Assembly: GCA_025560025.1 (NCBI GenBank) | Contig: CP048485.1 | Span: 186,001-250,000 of the forward strand | DNA: 64,000 nucleotides | Reading direction: 5' to 3' | Source: Agrobacterium tumefaciens | Lineage (GTDB): Bacteria; Pseudomonadota; Alphaproteobacteria; Rhizobiales; Rhizobiaceae | Shown here: in pieces, positions 45,072 to 55,076 of the stretch | Layout: every line of letters begins with the position of its first letter | How positions within the stretch are numbered: the stretch's first letter is position 1 | Notes under the pieces: model-generated | What the model saw: the letters and a program-made list of their open reading frames with translations, nothing else | Databases searched by the model: none | Told to the model about the DNA's origin: nothing | Made by a program: the position numbers and the translations under genes

Positions 45072-46367
45072 ATGAGTATTTTCGGCACTATGCGAACCGG
45101 TGTGTCCGGCATGAATGCGCAGGCGAACAAGCTGGGAACCGTTGGCGACAACATCGCCAATGCAAGCACCACCGGCTACAAACGCGCATCGACGTCGTTC
45201 TCTTCGCTCGTCCTGCCCTCCTCGTCGGGCAGCTATGCGTCGGGCGGCGTGCAGTCCAACGTTCGCTACAGCATTTCGGAGCAGGGCAACCTCTCCTACA
45301 CCACCTCGAGCACCGACCTTGCCGTTCAGGGCAACGGCTTCTTCGTGGTTCAGGATGGTGCCGGCACGCCTTATCTGACAAGAGCCGGCTCTTTCCAGAA
45401 GAACTCGGAAGGGTATCTGGAGAATGCAGCTGGTTTCCTGCTGATGGGTTACCCCTATGGTACCAACCCGCCGGCAGCGGTCGTCAACGGATTTACTGGC
45501 CTTGAGGCCATCAACATCAACGACTTCGGCCTGACGGCATCTCCTTCCACGCAAGGCAGCTTCCCGGCCAACCTCAATCGTGACGAAGCGATTGTTGCGG
45601 CGGGCTCGCGTCCGAGCGACAACGTCGCCACCTCCAAGGTTGGCGCCAAGACCTCGCTCACGGCGTTCGACAGCGGTGGCGCTAAGGTCCTCTACGACTT
45701 CTATTACACGCGTATCGACAATGATGCTTCCGGCAATCCCCAGTGGGAAGTGAGCGTCTATCGTCAGGATCAGTCGACCGATGGCGGGTTCCCGTATACG
45801 GCAACTGCCCCTGCAACGCTCGTAAAAGAGACGGTTACGCTGGCCTTCGATCCGGCCACGAACAAGCTCACGACGGCGTCGCCCAAGGCTATCACGATCA
45901 ATGACGACAACAGCGGCGTGGCGCAGGCGATCGAGATCGACCTGTCGCAGATGACGCAGTTCTCGTCGAAGTTCACGCCCGGCACCGCGGTTCTGAACGG
46001 TAACGGTCCGAGCCAGATCAAGGACGTCGAAATCGGCAAGGACGGCCTGGTGACGGCGGTTTATCAGGATGGCGGCCGCCGCAACATCTACCAGCTGGCG
46101 CTGGCAACGGTGCCGAGCGTCGACAATCTGAGCCCGCAAAACGGCAACGTCTATCTGCCGAGCAATGAATCTGGTGTCGTTACCATCGGCTTCGCGCAGA
46201 CGGGCAGCTTCGGTTACATCCAGAAGGGCGCGCTCGAAGGCTCGAACGTCGATATCGCCAGCGAACTCACCGACATGATTGAATCTCAGCGAATCTATAC
46301 TGCGAATTCGAAAGTCTTCCAGACCGGATCGGATTTGATGGATGTCCTGATCAATCTGAAGAGATAA
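45072..46367 (+). CDS. flgE: Flagellar hook protein FlgE
   Basis: Protein of 431 aa. The N-terminal MSIFGTMRTGVSGMNAQANKLGTVGDNIANASTTGYKRA (in parts) and C-terminal ASELTDMIESQRIYTANSKVFQTGSDLMDVLINLKR mark it as the hook subunit, about the enteric length. It opens the flgE-flgK-flgL-flaF-flbT-flgD-fliQ unit. Confidence 0.98.
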   Translation: MSIFGTMRTGVSGMNAQANKLGTVGDNIANASTTGYKRASTSFSSLVLPSSSGSYASGGVQSNVRYSISEQGNLSYTTSSTDLAVQGNGFFVVQDGAGTPYLTRAGSFQKNSEGYLENAAGFLLMGYPYGTNPPAAVVNGFTGLEAININDFGLTASPSTQGSFPANLNRDEAIVAAGSRPSDNVATSKVGAKTSLTAFDSGGAKVLYDFYYTRIDNDASGNPQWEVSVYRQDQSTDGGFPYTATAPATLVKETVTLAFDPATNKLTTASPKAITINDDNSGVAQAIEIDLSQMTQFSSKFTPGTAVLNGNGPSQIKDVEIGKDGLVTAVYQDGGRRNIYQLALATVPSVDNLSPQNGNVYLPSNESGVVTIGFAQTGSFGYIQKGALEGSNVDIASELTDMIESQRIYTANSKVFQTGSDLMDVLINLKR

Positions 46368-46389
46368 GAATTCTCACGAGGACAAATGA

Positions 46390-47868
46390 ATGTCGCTCAC
46401 GTCAGCAATGAATACTGCGCAGTCGATTTTCAATAATACAGGTAAGCAGACTGACGTTACTTCGAAAAACATTGCCAATGTCGGTAATGCGAACTACGTC
46501 AAGCGAACCGCCATTCTCGGCACGACCATGGCTGGAGCGAGTATCGTCTCCAACGGTCGTGCCCAGAATGATAGCCTTCTCAGGCAGACCATCTCCAGCG
46601 CTTCGCTTGCTTCCGGTCAGAGCACCGTTCTGACCGGTCTCCAGGAGATGAAGAGCCTTTTCGGCGGCAATGATTATGAGAGCTCGCCGGCAACCTACAT
46701 GAAGGAATTGCTGAAGAGCCTTGACGGTTACGCCGCCAAGCCGAGCGATGCTGCACTGGCCGCAACGGCAGTGACTGCGGCCAGTGACGTTGCCAATTCC
46801 CTGAATACGGCCTCTGCCGAACTGCAGGCCATGCGGCTTCGTGCCGACAAGGAAATTTCCCTCCAGGTCGACAAGCTGAACGGCCTTCTCGCAAAATTCG
46901 AAGAGGCCAATAACGAGGTCAAGGCGCAGACCGCGATCGGCGGCGATCCGAGCGATGCGCTTGATCAGCGCGAGACGCTGCTGAAGGACATTTCCTCCAT
47001 CATCGGGATCAATGTCGTCAGTCGTGAAAACAACGATGTGGCGCTTTATACGACAGAAGGCGCAACGCTGTTCGAGGTCGTGCCGCGCAAGGTGACCTTC
47101 AAGGCGCAGCCCGGTTATGATGCGACAACCACCGGCAATGCGATTTATGTCGACGGCGTGGCCCTCAAGGCAGGCAGCGGCAGCAATTCGACGGCGGCAG
47201 GTTCGCTTCAGGGCCTGATGCAGGTGCGCGATGACCTGGCGCCGACGATGCAAAGCCAGCTCGACGAAATCGCGCGCGGCCTGATCACCATGTTTGCGGA
47301 AAAGCCTGCGGATCCGGCAAGCGGTCTGCCGAACATGCCGGGTCTGTTCACCTATGGCTCACCGGCGGCGACCACCATTCCGGCGGCCGGCGTTGTCTCT
47401 CCCGGGCTCGCAGCCAGCATTACCGTCAACCCGGCGTTAATTATTTCCAAAGGTGGCAACCCGGAATTGTTGCGCGATGGCGGCATCAACGGTACCGCTT
47501 ATGTGATCAATACCACAGCGACGGGCGGAACAGGCTTTTCCACCCTGATACGCAGCTATGTGACCGCATTCGACGCGCCCATGAGCTTTGACGCGTCGAC
47601 ACGTATCGATACGAATACCAGCATCCTGAAATACGGCACCAACTCCATGGGTTGGCTCGAACAGGAACGCTCCGGCGCAACGTCGGCAAACGAGGCGAAA
47701 AGCGCGCTCTACGAGCGCTCCGCCGCTTCCTATTCGAACAACACCGCCGTCAGCCTGGATGAGGAGCTTTCGCTGCTCATGGACATCGAGCAGTCCTACA
47801 AGGCGGCTACGAAGCTGGTGACCACCATCGATGAAATGCTCAAGTCGCTGATGGATATGGTGAGGTAA
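46390..47868 (+). CDS. flgK: Hook-filament junction protein FlgK (HAP1)
   Basis: Protein of 492 aa with N-terminal SLTSAMNTAQSIFNNTGKQTDVTSKNIANVGN and C-terminal SLDEELSLLMDIEQSYKAATKLVTTIDEMLKSLMDMVR (in parts). It forms the first junction zone between hook and filament. It starts 22 bases after flgE. Confidence 0.96.
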   Translation: MSLTSAMNTAQSIFNNTGKQTDVTSKNIANVGNANYVKRTAILGTTMAGASIVSNGRAQNDSLLRQTISSASLASGQSTVLTGLQEMKSLFGGNDYESSPATYMKELLKSLDGYAAKPSDAALAATAVTAASDVANSLNTASAELQAMRLRADKEISLQVDKLNGLLAKFEEANNEVKAQTAIGGDPSDALDQRETLLKDISSIIGINVVSRENNDVALYTTEGATLFEVVPRKVTFKAQPGYDATTTGNAIYVDGVALKAGSGSNSTAAGSLQGLMQVRDDLAPTMQSQLDEIARGLITMFAEKPADPASGLPNMPGLFTYGSPAATTIPAAGVVSPGLAASITVNPALIISKGGNPELLRDGGINGTAYVINTTATGGTGFSTLIRSYVTAFDAPMSFDASTRIDTNTSILKYGTNSMGWLEQERSGATSANEAKSALYERSAASYSNNTAVSLDEELSLLMDIEQSYKAATKLVTTIDEMLKSLMDMVR

Positions 47869-47871
47869 CAG

Positions 47872-48975
47872 ATGAAAACGTCCTTCATTTCATCGCTGGC
47901 GATGCAGAACAGCATGCGCAGCACCATCCTGAAGGCTCAGCTTGAGATGACCAATCTCAACACCGAGCTGACGACCGGCAAACACGCGGATATTGGCGCC
48001 ACGCTCGGTGCCAACACGGCCCGCAGTCTCGACCTCAATCGCGATATTGACCGCATCACCTCGCTTGTCAGCGTCAATTCCATCGCCACACAACGCCTCA
48101 AATCGTCCCAGACGGCACTTGATGGCATGGCGAAGGCGGCGCAGGAAATCCAGAAGGTTCTTGTTCCCAATACGAGCAGTGAAGCGCCGACGCTGACGAC
48201 AGTTGCCAAAACCATCTCGAATGCGTTCAACAATTTTACCAGCTTCGCAAACACGGCGGTCAATGGCGAGTTTCTGTTTTCCGGCATCAATACGGATGTG
48301 AAGCCGGTTGACGACTACTTCGCCGAAGGCTCGACGCTGAAGGCAGCCTATGAGGTGGAACTGAACGCATTCATGGCGGCGCAGACGCCACCGGTCGGCA
48401 ATGTCGAGAGCCTGTCGAAGGATCAGGCCGCGGCGTTCATGACCCATATTGAAGGTGTGTTCAACGGCACCACGACCGTGACGAACCCGCCGCACGCCGA
48501 CCTGACGGCTGGCCAGAACTACGATTTCTGGACGACCTACGGTTCCAAGGCGAGCGACACGAACATGACGAGCCGCATCAGCCAGAACGAGGTGGTCGAG
48601 ACATCGACCAACAGCAATTCCCAGGGCATGCGTTATTTCGCGATGACGGCCATGACGGCGATGACCTTCCTCGACGAAAAGGTCAGTAGCGACGTTCGTG
48701 AAATGGTGGCGACCAAGTCGGTGACCAATATCGGCACTGCCATCAGCGGCCTGAACCAGCAGCAGAGCCAGCTTGGCCTTTCCGAAAGCCGTGTTTCGAA
48801 AGCCAATGATTCACTGGCCGCGCAGAAAAAGATCATCGAAACCCACCTGCTGGATATCGAGGGGATCGATACCTACGAGGCGAAGACCCGTCTCGATCTA
48901 CTCCAGCAGCAGATTGAAATCGCATACAGTCTCACGTCGCGTCTGCAAAAAATGAGTCTGGTGAACTACCTCTGA
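47872..48975 (+). CDS. flgL: Hook-filament junction protein FlgL (HAP3)
   Basis: Protein of 367 aa with a flagellin-like N-terminal helix (MQNSMRSTILKAQLEMTNLNTELTTGKHADIG in parts) and C-terminal LLQQQIEIAYSLTSRLQKMSLVNYL. It forms the second junction layer. It follows flgK by three bases. Confidence 0.95.
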   Translation: MKTSFISSLAMQNSMRSTILKAQLEMTNLNTELTTGKHADIGATLGANTARSLDLNRDIDRITSLVSVNSIATQRLKSSQTALDGMAKAAQEIQKVLVPNTSSEAPTLTTVAKTISNAFNNFTSFANTAVNGEFLFSGINTDVKPVDDYFAEGSTLKAAYEVELNAFMAAQTPPVGNVESLSKDQAAAFMTHIEGVFNGTTTVTNPPHADLTAGQNYDFWTTYGSKASDTNMTSRISQNEVVETSTNSNSQGMRYFAMTAMTAMTFLDEKVSSDVREMVATKSVTNIGTAISGLNQQQSQLGLSESRVSKANDSLAAQKKIIETHLLDIEGIDTYEAKTRLDLLQQQIEIAYSLTSRLQKMSLVNYL

Positions 48976-49009
48976 TGAACAGAGGTGGCGGCAGATAAAG
49001 GATACATGA

Positions 49010-49354
49010 ATGTACCAGTTTTCCTACGCCGAAATCATGGAGGATGGTGTCGCCAACGCGAAAGATCGCGAGCGGCAGGCGTTGACAAAATCGATCGAAC
49101 TTCTGGTGGAGGCAAAGGATTCCTCTTCCCAGCGCCATACGATCGAAGCGCTTTTTTACACTCGAAGGGTCTGGATCCGCTTCATTGAGGATCTGAAGCA
49201 ACCCGACAACCAGCTTGCCACGGAACTCAGGGCCAACCTGATTTCGATTGCAATCTGGATATTGAAAGAGTGCGAACTGATCCGGAAACGTCAGTCGACG
49301 AATTTCCAGGGCATTATTGACGTGACAACCATCATCAGGGATGGACTGAAATGA
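49010..49354 (+). CDS. flaF: Flagellin regulator/chaperone FlaF
   Basis: Protein of 114 aa ([25 protein letters not shown], ending [11 protein letters not shown]). It is small and helical, typical of FlaF. In Caulobacter and Brucella FlaF is needed for flagellin synthesis and secretion and acts opposite to FlbT. It overlaps flbT in ATGA. Its likely targets here are the flaA-C leaders or proteins. Confidence 0.93.
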   Translation: MYQFSYAEIMEDGVANAKDRERQALTKSIELLVEAKDSSSQRHTIEALFYTRRVWIRFIEDLKQPDNQLATELRANLISIAIWILKECELIRKRQSTNFQGIIDVTTIIRDGLK

Positions 49355-49800
49355 AAAGTACACTTCGAATTTCGCTGAAATCGGGCGAAAAGATTTTCAT
49401 CAACGGCGCGGTCTTGCGTGTGGATCGCAAGGTGGCGCTCGAATTCCTGAACGATGTCACGTTCCTGCTTGAGAACCACGTGTTGCAGCCGGAGCAGGCG
49501 ACGACGCCGCTCAGACAGCTTTATTTCATCGCGCAGATGATCCTCATCAACCCGGAAGGGCGCGAACAGTCGACCAACATGTTCCGCAAATCCGTGAGCA
49601 TGCTGTTGAACTGCTTCCAGCATGATGAGGTTCTGGCCGAACTCAAGCGGATCGACGGGCTGGTTGCCTCCGGCAAGGCTTTCGAAGCGCTGAAGGCCAT
49701 TCGCGGCCTCTATCCGCTCGAGGAGAAAATCCTCAACAATCAGGAAATGACCCCGGCAACGATCGAACACATTCGCAAGGAGATAGCACCATGGCGGTAG
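49351..49800 (+). CDS. flbT: Flagellin mRNA regulator FlbT
   Basis: Protein of 149 aa with the FlbT opening [42 protein letters not shown] (in parts). FlbT binds the flagellin leader in Caulobacter and destabilises the mRNA; in Brucella it acts positively. The shared leader element of flaA, flaB and flaC in this window is the obvious candidate target. Its end overlaps the flgD start by 10 bases. Confidence 0.95.
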   Translation: MKSTLRISLKSGEKIFINGAVLRVDRKVALEFLNDVTFLLENHVLQPEQATTPLRQLYFIAQMILINPEGREQSTNMFRKSVSMLLNCFQHDEVLAELKRIDGLVASGKAFEALKAIRGLYPLEEKILNNQEMTPATIEHIRKEIAPWR

Positions 49801-50261
49801 ATGCAGTCAGTTCGGCAGCGTCAAATCCCTGGGCCAATGCCGGTGCGAACAGCACTGACGGTAACGCGGCATCGTTAAACTATGACAGCTTCCTGAAGCT
49901 CCTCATCGCCCAGATGAAGAACCAGGACCCGACCAGCCCGATGGATGCCGGACAGCAGATGTCGCAGCTGGCGAGCTTCTCGCAGGTCGAGCAGACGATC
50001 AAGACCAACACCCATCTGAAGAGCATGTTGCAGGCTGAAGCCCTGACGCGCGCTTCCGATCTGGTCGGCAAGACGGTCAAGAGCGCTGACGACAAGGTCA
50101 CAGGCGTGGTGAAGGAAGTCGAAGTTTATTCGGATGGCGTTGTCGCCATCACCGAAGCTGGTGACAAAGTGCTGTTGCAGGCCGGCGTGACCTTCTCGAA
50201 CGGCCCGATCGCGACTACACCTGATAGCGATACCGATTCGAATACGCCTGCCGATTCGTGA
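49791..50261 (+). CDS. flgD: Hook-capping scaffold FlgD
   Basis: Protein of 156 aa, the short alphaproteobacterial form. Core [41 protein letters not shown] is diagnostic (in parts). Enteric FlgD is about 230 aa, so the outer Ig/tudor-like part is reduced. The start lies inside the flbT end. Confidence 0.96.
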   Translation: MAVDAVSSAASNPWANAGANSTDGNAASLNYDSFLKLLIAQMKNQDPTSPMDAGQQMSQLASFSQVEQTIKTNTHLKSMLQAEALTRASDLVGKTVKSADDKVTGVVKEVEVYSDGVVAITEAGDKVLLQAGVTFSNGPIATTPDSDTDSNTPADS

Positions 50262-50310
50262 TAGTGAAGGGGCGGTATGATGCCGCCCTTCCGGAATAAA
50301 GGATGCGACG

Positions 50311-50577
50311 ATGAACGAGGCCGATGCGCTTGATATCATGCAGGCTGCAGTCTGGACGGTTCTCGTCGCGGCCGGTCCGGCGGTTCTCGCCGCCATGGTC
50401 GTGGGTGTCGCCATCGCCTTCATCCAGGCCCTGACCCAGGTTCAGGAAATGACCCTGACCTTTGTCCCCAAAATCGTGACGATCATGCTCGTCCTTGGCA
50501 TCGCCGCTCCTTTTGTAGGCGCGCAGATCGCCCTTTTTTCCAATCTCGTCTTTTCGCGCATTCAGTCCGGATTCTGA
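50311..50577 (+). CDS. fliQ: Flagellar export gate protein FliQ
   Basis: Protein of 88 aa with two membrane helices (VLVAAGPAVLAAMVVGVAIAF and VTIMLVLGIAAPFVGAQIAL) and the loop IQALTQVQEMTLTFVPKI, diagnostic of FliQ. It has AAAGGA before ATG 50311. It is the last gene before a 158-base gap to flhA. Confidence 0.97.
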   Translation: MNEADALDIMQAAVWTVLVAAGPAVLAAMVVGVAIAFIQALTQVQEMTLTFVPKIVTIMLVLGIAAPFVGAQIALFSNLVFSRIQSGF

Positions 50578-50597
50578 CCTCCATCCGGGGCAGATGC

Positions 50598-50616
50598 CAC
50601 CCTCGCGCAAGCTTCA
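50598..50616 (+). promoter_or_regulatory. Candidate flagellar box upstream of flhA
   Basis: CACCCTCGCGCAAGCTTCA fits the shared pattern (core TCGCGCAAG). It is 119 bases before flhA. An 8-bp inverted repeat GCTTCAGC/GCTGAAGC (50611-50638) overlaps its end. Confidence 0.35.
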
Positions 50617-50735
50617 GCGGCTAGGGATAGGCTGAAGCATCGGACCGAACTGCGTTTATATCCTTGCGATCCGGTGCCGCGAACCGTGCGGCGGCTTTTC
50701 CGTCGCCCTTCTCATGAAGAGACAGGACGATTTTT

Positions 50736-52823
50736 ATGGCGCAACCACCAGTCATCTCCTTGCCCAAGGTAACCCCGAGCATGCGGGATATCGGTTTCGC
50801 CCTGGGCATCGTGGCGATCCTCTGCGTTCTGTTCCTTCCCATTCCGGTCGTTCTGGTGGATATCGGCCTGGCGTTTTCGATCGCGCTTTCGGTCCTCATC
50901 CTCATGGTGGCGCTGTGGATCCAGCGCCCGCTGGATTTCTCGTCTTTCCCGACCGTGCTGCTGATCGCCACCATGATCCGCCTGTCGCTGAACATTGCGA
51001 CGACACGTGTCATCCTTTCGCATGGCAATGAGGGGCCGACGGCGGCGGGCGGCGTGATCGCCGGTTTCTCCAGCCTCGTCATGTCCGGCGACTTCGTCAT
51101 CGGTCTGATCGTCTTTCTGATCCTGATCACCGTCAACTTCATCGTCATCACCAAGGGCGCGACGCGTATCGCTGAAGTCGGCGCGCGCTTCACCCTGGAC
51201 GCCATCCCCGGCAAGCAGATGTCGATCGATGCGGATTTGTCCGCGGGCATTATCGATGAAAAGGAAGCGCAGCGCCGCCGCCGCGAACTGGAAGAGGAAA
51301 GCTCCTTCTTCGGTTCGATGGACGGTGCCTCGAAATTCGTGCGCGGCGACGCGATTGCCGGCCTGATCATCACTGCGATCAATGTTTTCGGCGGCATCAT
51401 CATCGGTTACTTCCGCCATGGCATGCCGATCGGCGAAGCGGCCGATGTCTTCGTCAAGCTTTCGGTCGGTGACGGTATCGTTTCGCAGATCCCGGCGCTT
51501 ATCGTCTCACTGGCGGCCGGCCTTCTGGTGTCGCGCGGCGGCACTGCCGGTTCCACCGACCAGGCGGTCGTCAACCAGCTGAGCGGATATCCGCGGGCGC
51601 TGATGGTCTCGGCCATGCTGATGGGCCTGCTGGCGATTATTCCGGGCCTGCCCTTCCTGCCCTTCATCATGCTGGGCGGCATCATGGCTTTCGGCAGCTG
51701 GTATATTCCCCGCCAGGCAGAAGCTGAAAGCACGCTGCGCCGCCAGGAGGAAGAGAACAAGGTTCTCCAGACCACCGAAGCCGAAAAGGATTCGGTCAAA
51801 CAGGTCCTCAAAACCTCCGAAATCGAGCTGGCCCTCGGCAAGCAGGTCTCGACCCGCCTTCTCGGCGCACATCAGGAACTGGCTTTCCGCGTCGGCAAGA
51901 TGCGCAAGAAGTTCGCGACCCAATATGGCTTTGTGGTGCCGGAAATCAAAGTCTCCGATGACATCATGATACCGGAAAAAGCCTACCAGATCCGCGTCCA
52001 CGGCACGACGATCGCGTCAAGCAACCTGCGTGTCGGCGATGTCCTTGTCGTAACGGGGGCAGGGCGCAAGCCAAGCATTCCGGGCGACGAAATCCGCGAA
52101 CCCGCATTCGGCATGCCAGCAGTCTCCATTCTCGAGACCTTTACCGAGGATTTGAAGCGCGAAGGCTTCCACCCGATCGACAATGTTTCGGTGGTACTGA
52201 CGCATCTGAGCGAAGTCATCCGCAACAATCTTCCGCAATTGCTGTCCTATAAGGACGTCAAGATTCTCATCGACCGGCTCGATCCCGAATACAAGAAGCT
52301 GGCCGATGAAATCTGCTCGTCGCATATGTCCTATTCAGGCCTGCAGGCGGTCCTGAAACTGCTGCTTGCCGAACGTGTGTCCATCCGCAACCTGCATCTC
52401 ATTCTCGAAGCGGTCGCCGAACTTGCCCCGCATGTGCGCAAGACCGAGCAGATCGTCGAACATGTGCGGGTGCGCATGTCGCAGCAGCTCTGCGGCGATC
52501 TTGCCGACAATGGCGTGTTGCGTGTGCTTCGCCTCGGCAACAAATGGGATATGGTCTTCCATCAGGCGCTCAAGCGCGACCAGAAGGGTGAAATCGTCGA
52601 ATTCGACATCGATCCGCGTCATCTCGAGGAGTTCTCAGAGCAGGCATCGAAAGTTATCCGTGAATTCATGGATCGCGGACTGCCCTTTGTCCTTGTCACA
52701 TCGCCGGAAACACGGTCCTATGTGCGCATGATTATCGAGCGACTCTTCGCGACCCTGCCGGTTCTTTCGCATGTGGAACTTGCCAAGGGGCTGGAGATCA
52801 AGATCTTGGGCGCCATTTCATGA
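50736..52823 (+). CDS. flhA: Flagellar export gate protein FlhA
   Basis: Protein of 695 aa. About eight membrane helices (residues about 20-325) include the FHIPEP-type loop: [54 protein letters not shown] (in parts). The C-terminal cytoplasmic domain docks chaperone-substrate pairs. It overlaps fliR by four bases. Confidence 0.98.
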   Translation: MAQPPVISLPKVTPSMRDIGFALGIVAILCVLFLPIPVVLVDIGLAFSIALSVLILMVALWIQRPLDFSSFPTVLLIATMIRLSLNIATTRVILSHGNEGPTAAGGVIAGFSSLVMSGDFVIGLIVFLILITVNFIVITKGATRIAEVGARFTLDAIPGKQMSIDADLSAGIIDEKEAQRRRRELEEESSFFGSMDGASKFVRGDAIAGLIITAINVFGGIIIGYFRHGMPIGEAADVFVKLSVGDGIVSQIPALIVSLAAGLLVSRGGTAGSTDQAVVNQLSGYPRALMVSAMLMGLLAIIPGLPFLPFIMLGGIMAFGSWYIPRQAEAESTLRRQEEENKVLQTTEAEKDSVKQVLKTSEIELALGKQVSTRLLGAHQELAFRVGKMRKKFATQYGFVVPEIKVSDDIMIPEKAYQIRVHGTTIASSNLRVGDVLVVTGAGRKPSIPGDEIREPAFGMPAVSILETFTEDLKREGFHPIDNVSVVLTHLSEVIRNNLPQLLSYKDVKILIDRLDPEYKKLADEICSSHMSYSGLQAVLKLLLAERVSIRNLHLILEAVAELAPHVRKTEQIVEHVRVRMSQQLCGDLADNGVLRVLRLGNKWDMVFHQALKRDQKGEIVEFDIDPRHLEEFSEQASKVIREFMDRGLPFVLVTSPETRSYVRMIIERLFATLPVLSHVELAKGLEIKILGAIS

Positions 52824-53575
52824 TAACCGACCCGCAAGGGACAATTATCGCATTGTTCCTTGCCATTTGCCGTATCGGCGCCTGTTTCATGACCATGCCG
52901 GGCTTTTCCAGTTCGCGCATTTCACCGCAGATTCGCATGTTGCTCTGCGTCGCGGTGTCCATGGCGCTCCTGCCGGTGCTGTGGGACGGAATTTATCCGA
53001 AAGTCTCCGGCTCAAGCCAGGGCACCGTCGTCGGCCTTATCTTCACGGAAATCGCCATCGGCGCCATGTATGGGCTGATCGCACGGTTTTACACCCTCGG
53101 TTTCCAGTTCACCGGTGCGCTCATCGGCTCCTCCATCGGCCTGAGCGCTCCGGGTGGCGCGGATGTCATCGAAGACGTGCAGGAAAACCAGATATCCAAC
53201 TTCATCACCTTCGGTGGTCTGCTGGTGCTGTTCATGCTGGATTTCCACCATATCGTTCTGAAGGCGCTGGTCGATTCCTACACCGCGACGCCGGTGGGCG
53301 CGCTCATCAGCGGCCAGAAGATGCTGATTACGCTCACCGACACGCTGCGGGCGTCCTTCTCCATCATGCTGCGGCTTGCCAGCCCTTTTGTGATCTACGG
53401 GTTGATGTTCAACGTTGCGGTCGGTCTCATCAACAAGTTGGCGCCACAGATACCGGTCTATTTCATCTCGACGCCCTTCGTTCTGGCGGGCGGTCTTTTC
53501 ATGCTCTATTTGTCGATTGCGGCCCTCATCCGCCAGTTCGTGGATGGTTTCGGCCCGGTCTTCATCGGTTTTTGA
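52820..53575 (+). CDS. fliR: Flagellar export gate protein FliR
   Basis: Protein of 251 aa with about six membrane helices. The characteristic middle part reads [33 protein letters not shown] (in parts), and the end is [22 protein letters not shown]. It forms the gate core with FliP and FliQ. The ATG overlaps the flhA stop (ATGA). Confidence 0.97.
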   Translation: MITDPQGTIIALFLAICRIGACFMTMPGFSSSRISPQIRMLLCVAVSMALLPVLWDGIYPKVSGSSQGTVVGLIFTEIAIGAMYGLIARFYTLGFQFTGALIGSSIGLSAPGGADVIEDVQENQISNFITFGGLLVLFMLDFHHIVLKALVDSYTATPVGALISGQKMLITLTDTLRASFSIMLRLASPFVIYGLMFNVAVGLINKLAPQIPVYFISTPFVLAGGLFMLYLSIAALIRQFVDGFGPVFIGF

Positions 53576-53587
53576 TCTGGAGAAACC

Positions 53588-54007
53588 ATGGCTTCGGACA
53601 AGCGCTCTGCAAAACTGAAACGCCTGGTAACGGTCCAGCGCCACATGGAAAAAATGGCCGAAGTGGAACTGGCCGACACCACCCGCGTGCGAACCGAGGT
53701 GGCCCAATCCATGGACAACGTGCTGGAAGCCATGAGCTCCATGGAGCCGGTCCATCAGATGTTTTCCAAGCATTATTCGGATCGTTACGGCCGCCTTGTC
53801 GTCAAGGATCGCCAGCTTGCCGGCGTGCAGCAATTGCAGGAAAACAAGGTCCTCAAGGAAAAGACCAAGGCCGACCGGCTCGAGGACAGGATGCATATTG
53901 CCCGCGATCTGGAAGACCGCGAGGCCGACGACAATGCAATCTACGATCTACTTGAAATGACGAGCGCATCCCGGACACCAGCCTCCAGCAAGGTTGGCGA
54001 TTCATAA
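53588..54007 (+). CDS. Small coiled-coil flagellar protein, FliJ-like
   Basis: Protein of 139 aa, almost all charged helix: SAKLKRLVTVQRHMEKMAEVELAD, then KDRQLAGVQQLQENKVLKEKTKADRLEDRMHIARDLEDRE (in parts). No membrane or signal segment. Its size, N-terminal basic helix and coiled-coil build match FliJ (about 147 aa), the export chaperone and FliI partner. Sequence identity is not recognisable. It follows fliR by 12 bases with GGAG before ATG. No fliJ is seen elsewhere in the window. Confidence 0.55.
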   Translation: MASDKRSAKLKRLVTVQRHMEKMAEVELADTTRVRTEVAQSMDNVLEAMSSMEPVHQMFSKHYSDRYGRLVVKDRQLAGVQQLQENKVLKEKTKADRLEDRMHIARDLEDREADDNAIYDLLEMTSASRTPASSKVGDS

Positions 54008-54120
54008 TCTGTCCCATTGTTGCATCGCAGGCGTTTCGAAAGAGGTCTCCGGCGATGTTTCTTGATTGAGTAAACGTGCAGGCTGCTTGCCGCGTGTTTA
54101 TCAGCTCGGGAGATCGGGAC

Positions 54121-54678
54121 GTGGCGATATCGATTATAAGCGATCTGGTGATGGATGTGGTTCGCGCTGCGGACCCCCAGGAAGTGCAGGTCGCCCAGGA
54201 AAAACTGAAGGCGAACAAGGCGGCCTTTGCCGCAACCAGCCTTGCCGATGCCGGCAAGGGCTTTGGCGCCGCTGTCGATATGCTGGATGGCGCCTCCTCG
54301 AAAGCGGGCCTTGGCGATACCAACATCCGCTCGGCCCGCACGGAAATTCCGGAAACATATCGCAAATACGAGGCTTCCGTACTCCAGACCTTTGTTGCCA
54401 ACATGCTGCCGAAAGACAGCGAAGAGGTCTATGGCAAGGGCAATGCCGGCGAGATCTGGAAAAGCATGATGGCGGAACAGTTTGCCGACACGATCTCCAG
54501 AAATGGCGGCGTCGGCATTGCGGAACAGGCTTACAAGGATGCGTTGCGGAAAGCCGAAAGCAAGGGGATTCCCGACGTATCCATGAATGAAAAAGACCAC
54601 AATGCTGCAATTCGGATGGTGGCGGAGTTCGAGCGGCAGGTCCTCGGCGTTTCCAATGAGAAAACGGACGAGGCTTGA
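54121..54678 (+). CDS. Rod-binding protein, FlgJ N-terminal type
   Basis: Protein of 185 aa from GTG 54121 (VAISIISDLVMDVVRAADPQEVQ), with GGGAGA upstream. A GTG at 54076 is in frame without such a site. The core YRKYEASVLQTFVANMLPKDSEEVYGKGNAGEIWKSMMAEQFADTISRNGGVGIAEQAY (in parts) is the rod-binding domain of FlgJ. The muramidase half of enteric FlgJ is missing, and the lytic transglycosylase at 43436 may replace it. Confidence 0.82.
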   Translation: MAISIISDLVMDVVRAADPQEVQVAQEKLKANKAAFAATSLADAGKGFGAAVDMLDGASSKAGLGDTNIRSARTEIPETYRKYEASVLQTFVANMLPKDSEEVYGKGNAGEIWKSMMAEQFADTISRNGGVGIAEQAYKDALRKAESKGIPDVSMNEKDHNAAIRMVAEFERQVLGVSNEKTDEA

Positions 54679-54707
54679 AAATGAAAAATCGTAACGAGGA
54701 GACAAGC

Positions 54708-55076
54708 ATGGACCTTATGTCGAACGACCACCGCATCAAATCCGTTCTCGGCCGTCTTGAAATGATCATCGACAATGAGAACGATAATATCGGTAAGGAC
54801 CCCCAGTTCGATTTCAAGGTCTCCAATGCCCATAAAAGCCGTTGCCTTTATGAGCTGACGATGCTGTTCCGCGATACGCCCCACGAGGAAATCGCTGCGG
54901 GACATCTCGATCAGGTACAGGGCATCAAGTCCAAGCTCGCGACCAATGCCAGCCGTGTCGAGGCGCATCTGAACGCGGTTCGCGCCGTTGCGGACCTGCT
55001 CAAGAACGCGATCCAGGAAGCCGATACAGACGGCACCTATTCGCAGGAACAGTTCATGTATGGTGCCGCCTCCTGA
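54708..55076 (+). CDS. Small helical flagellar protein, FlgN-like
   Basis: Protein of 122 aa from ATG 54708 with GAGGAG seven bases upstream. ATG 54681 and TTG 54675 are in frame but poorly placed. It is helical throughout (SVLGRLEMIIDNENDNI, SRCLYELTMLFRDT, SRVEAHLNAVRAVADLLKNAI). Its size and helices match FlgN-type chaperones for FlgK and FlgL, but identity is not certain. It sits between the rod-binding gene and an overlapping membrane-protein gene. Confidence 0.55.
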   Translation: MDLMSNDHRIKSVLGRLEMIIDNENDNIGKDPQFDFKVSNAHKSRCLYELTMLFRDTPHEEIAAGHLDQVQGIKSKLATNASRVEAHLNAVRAVADLLKNAIQEADTDGTYSQEQFMYGAAS

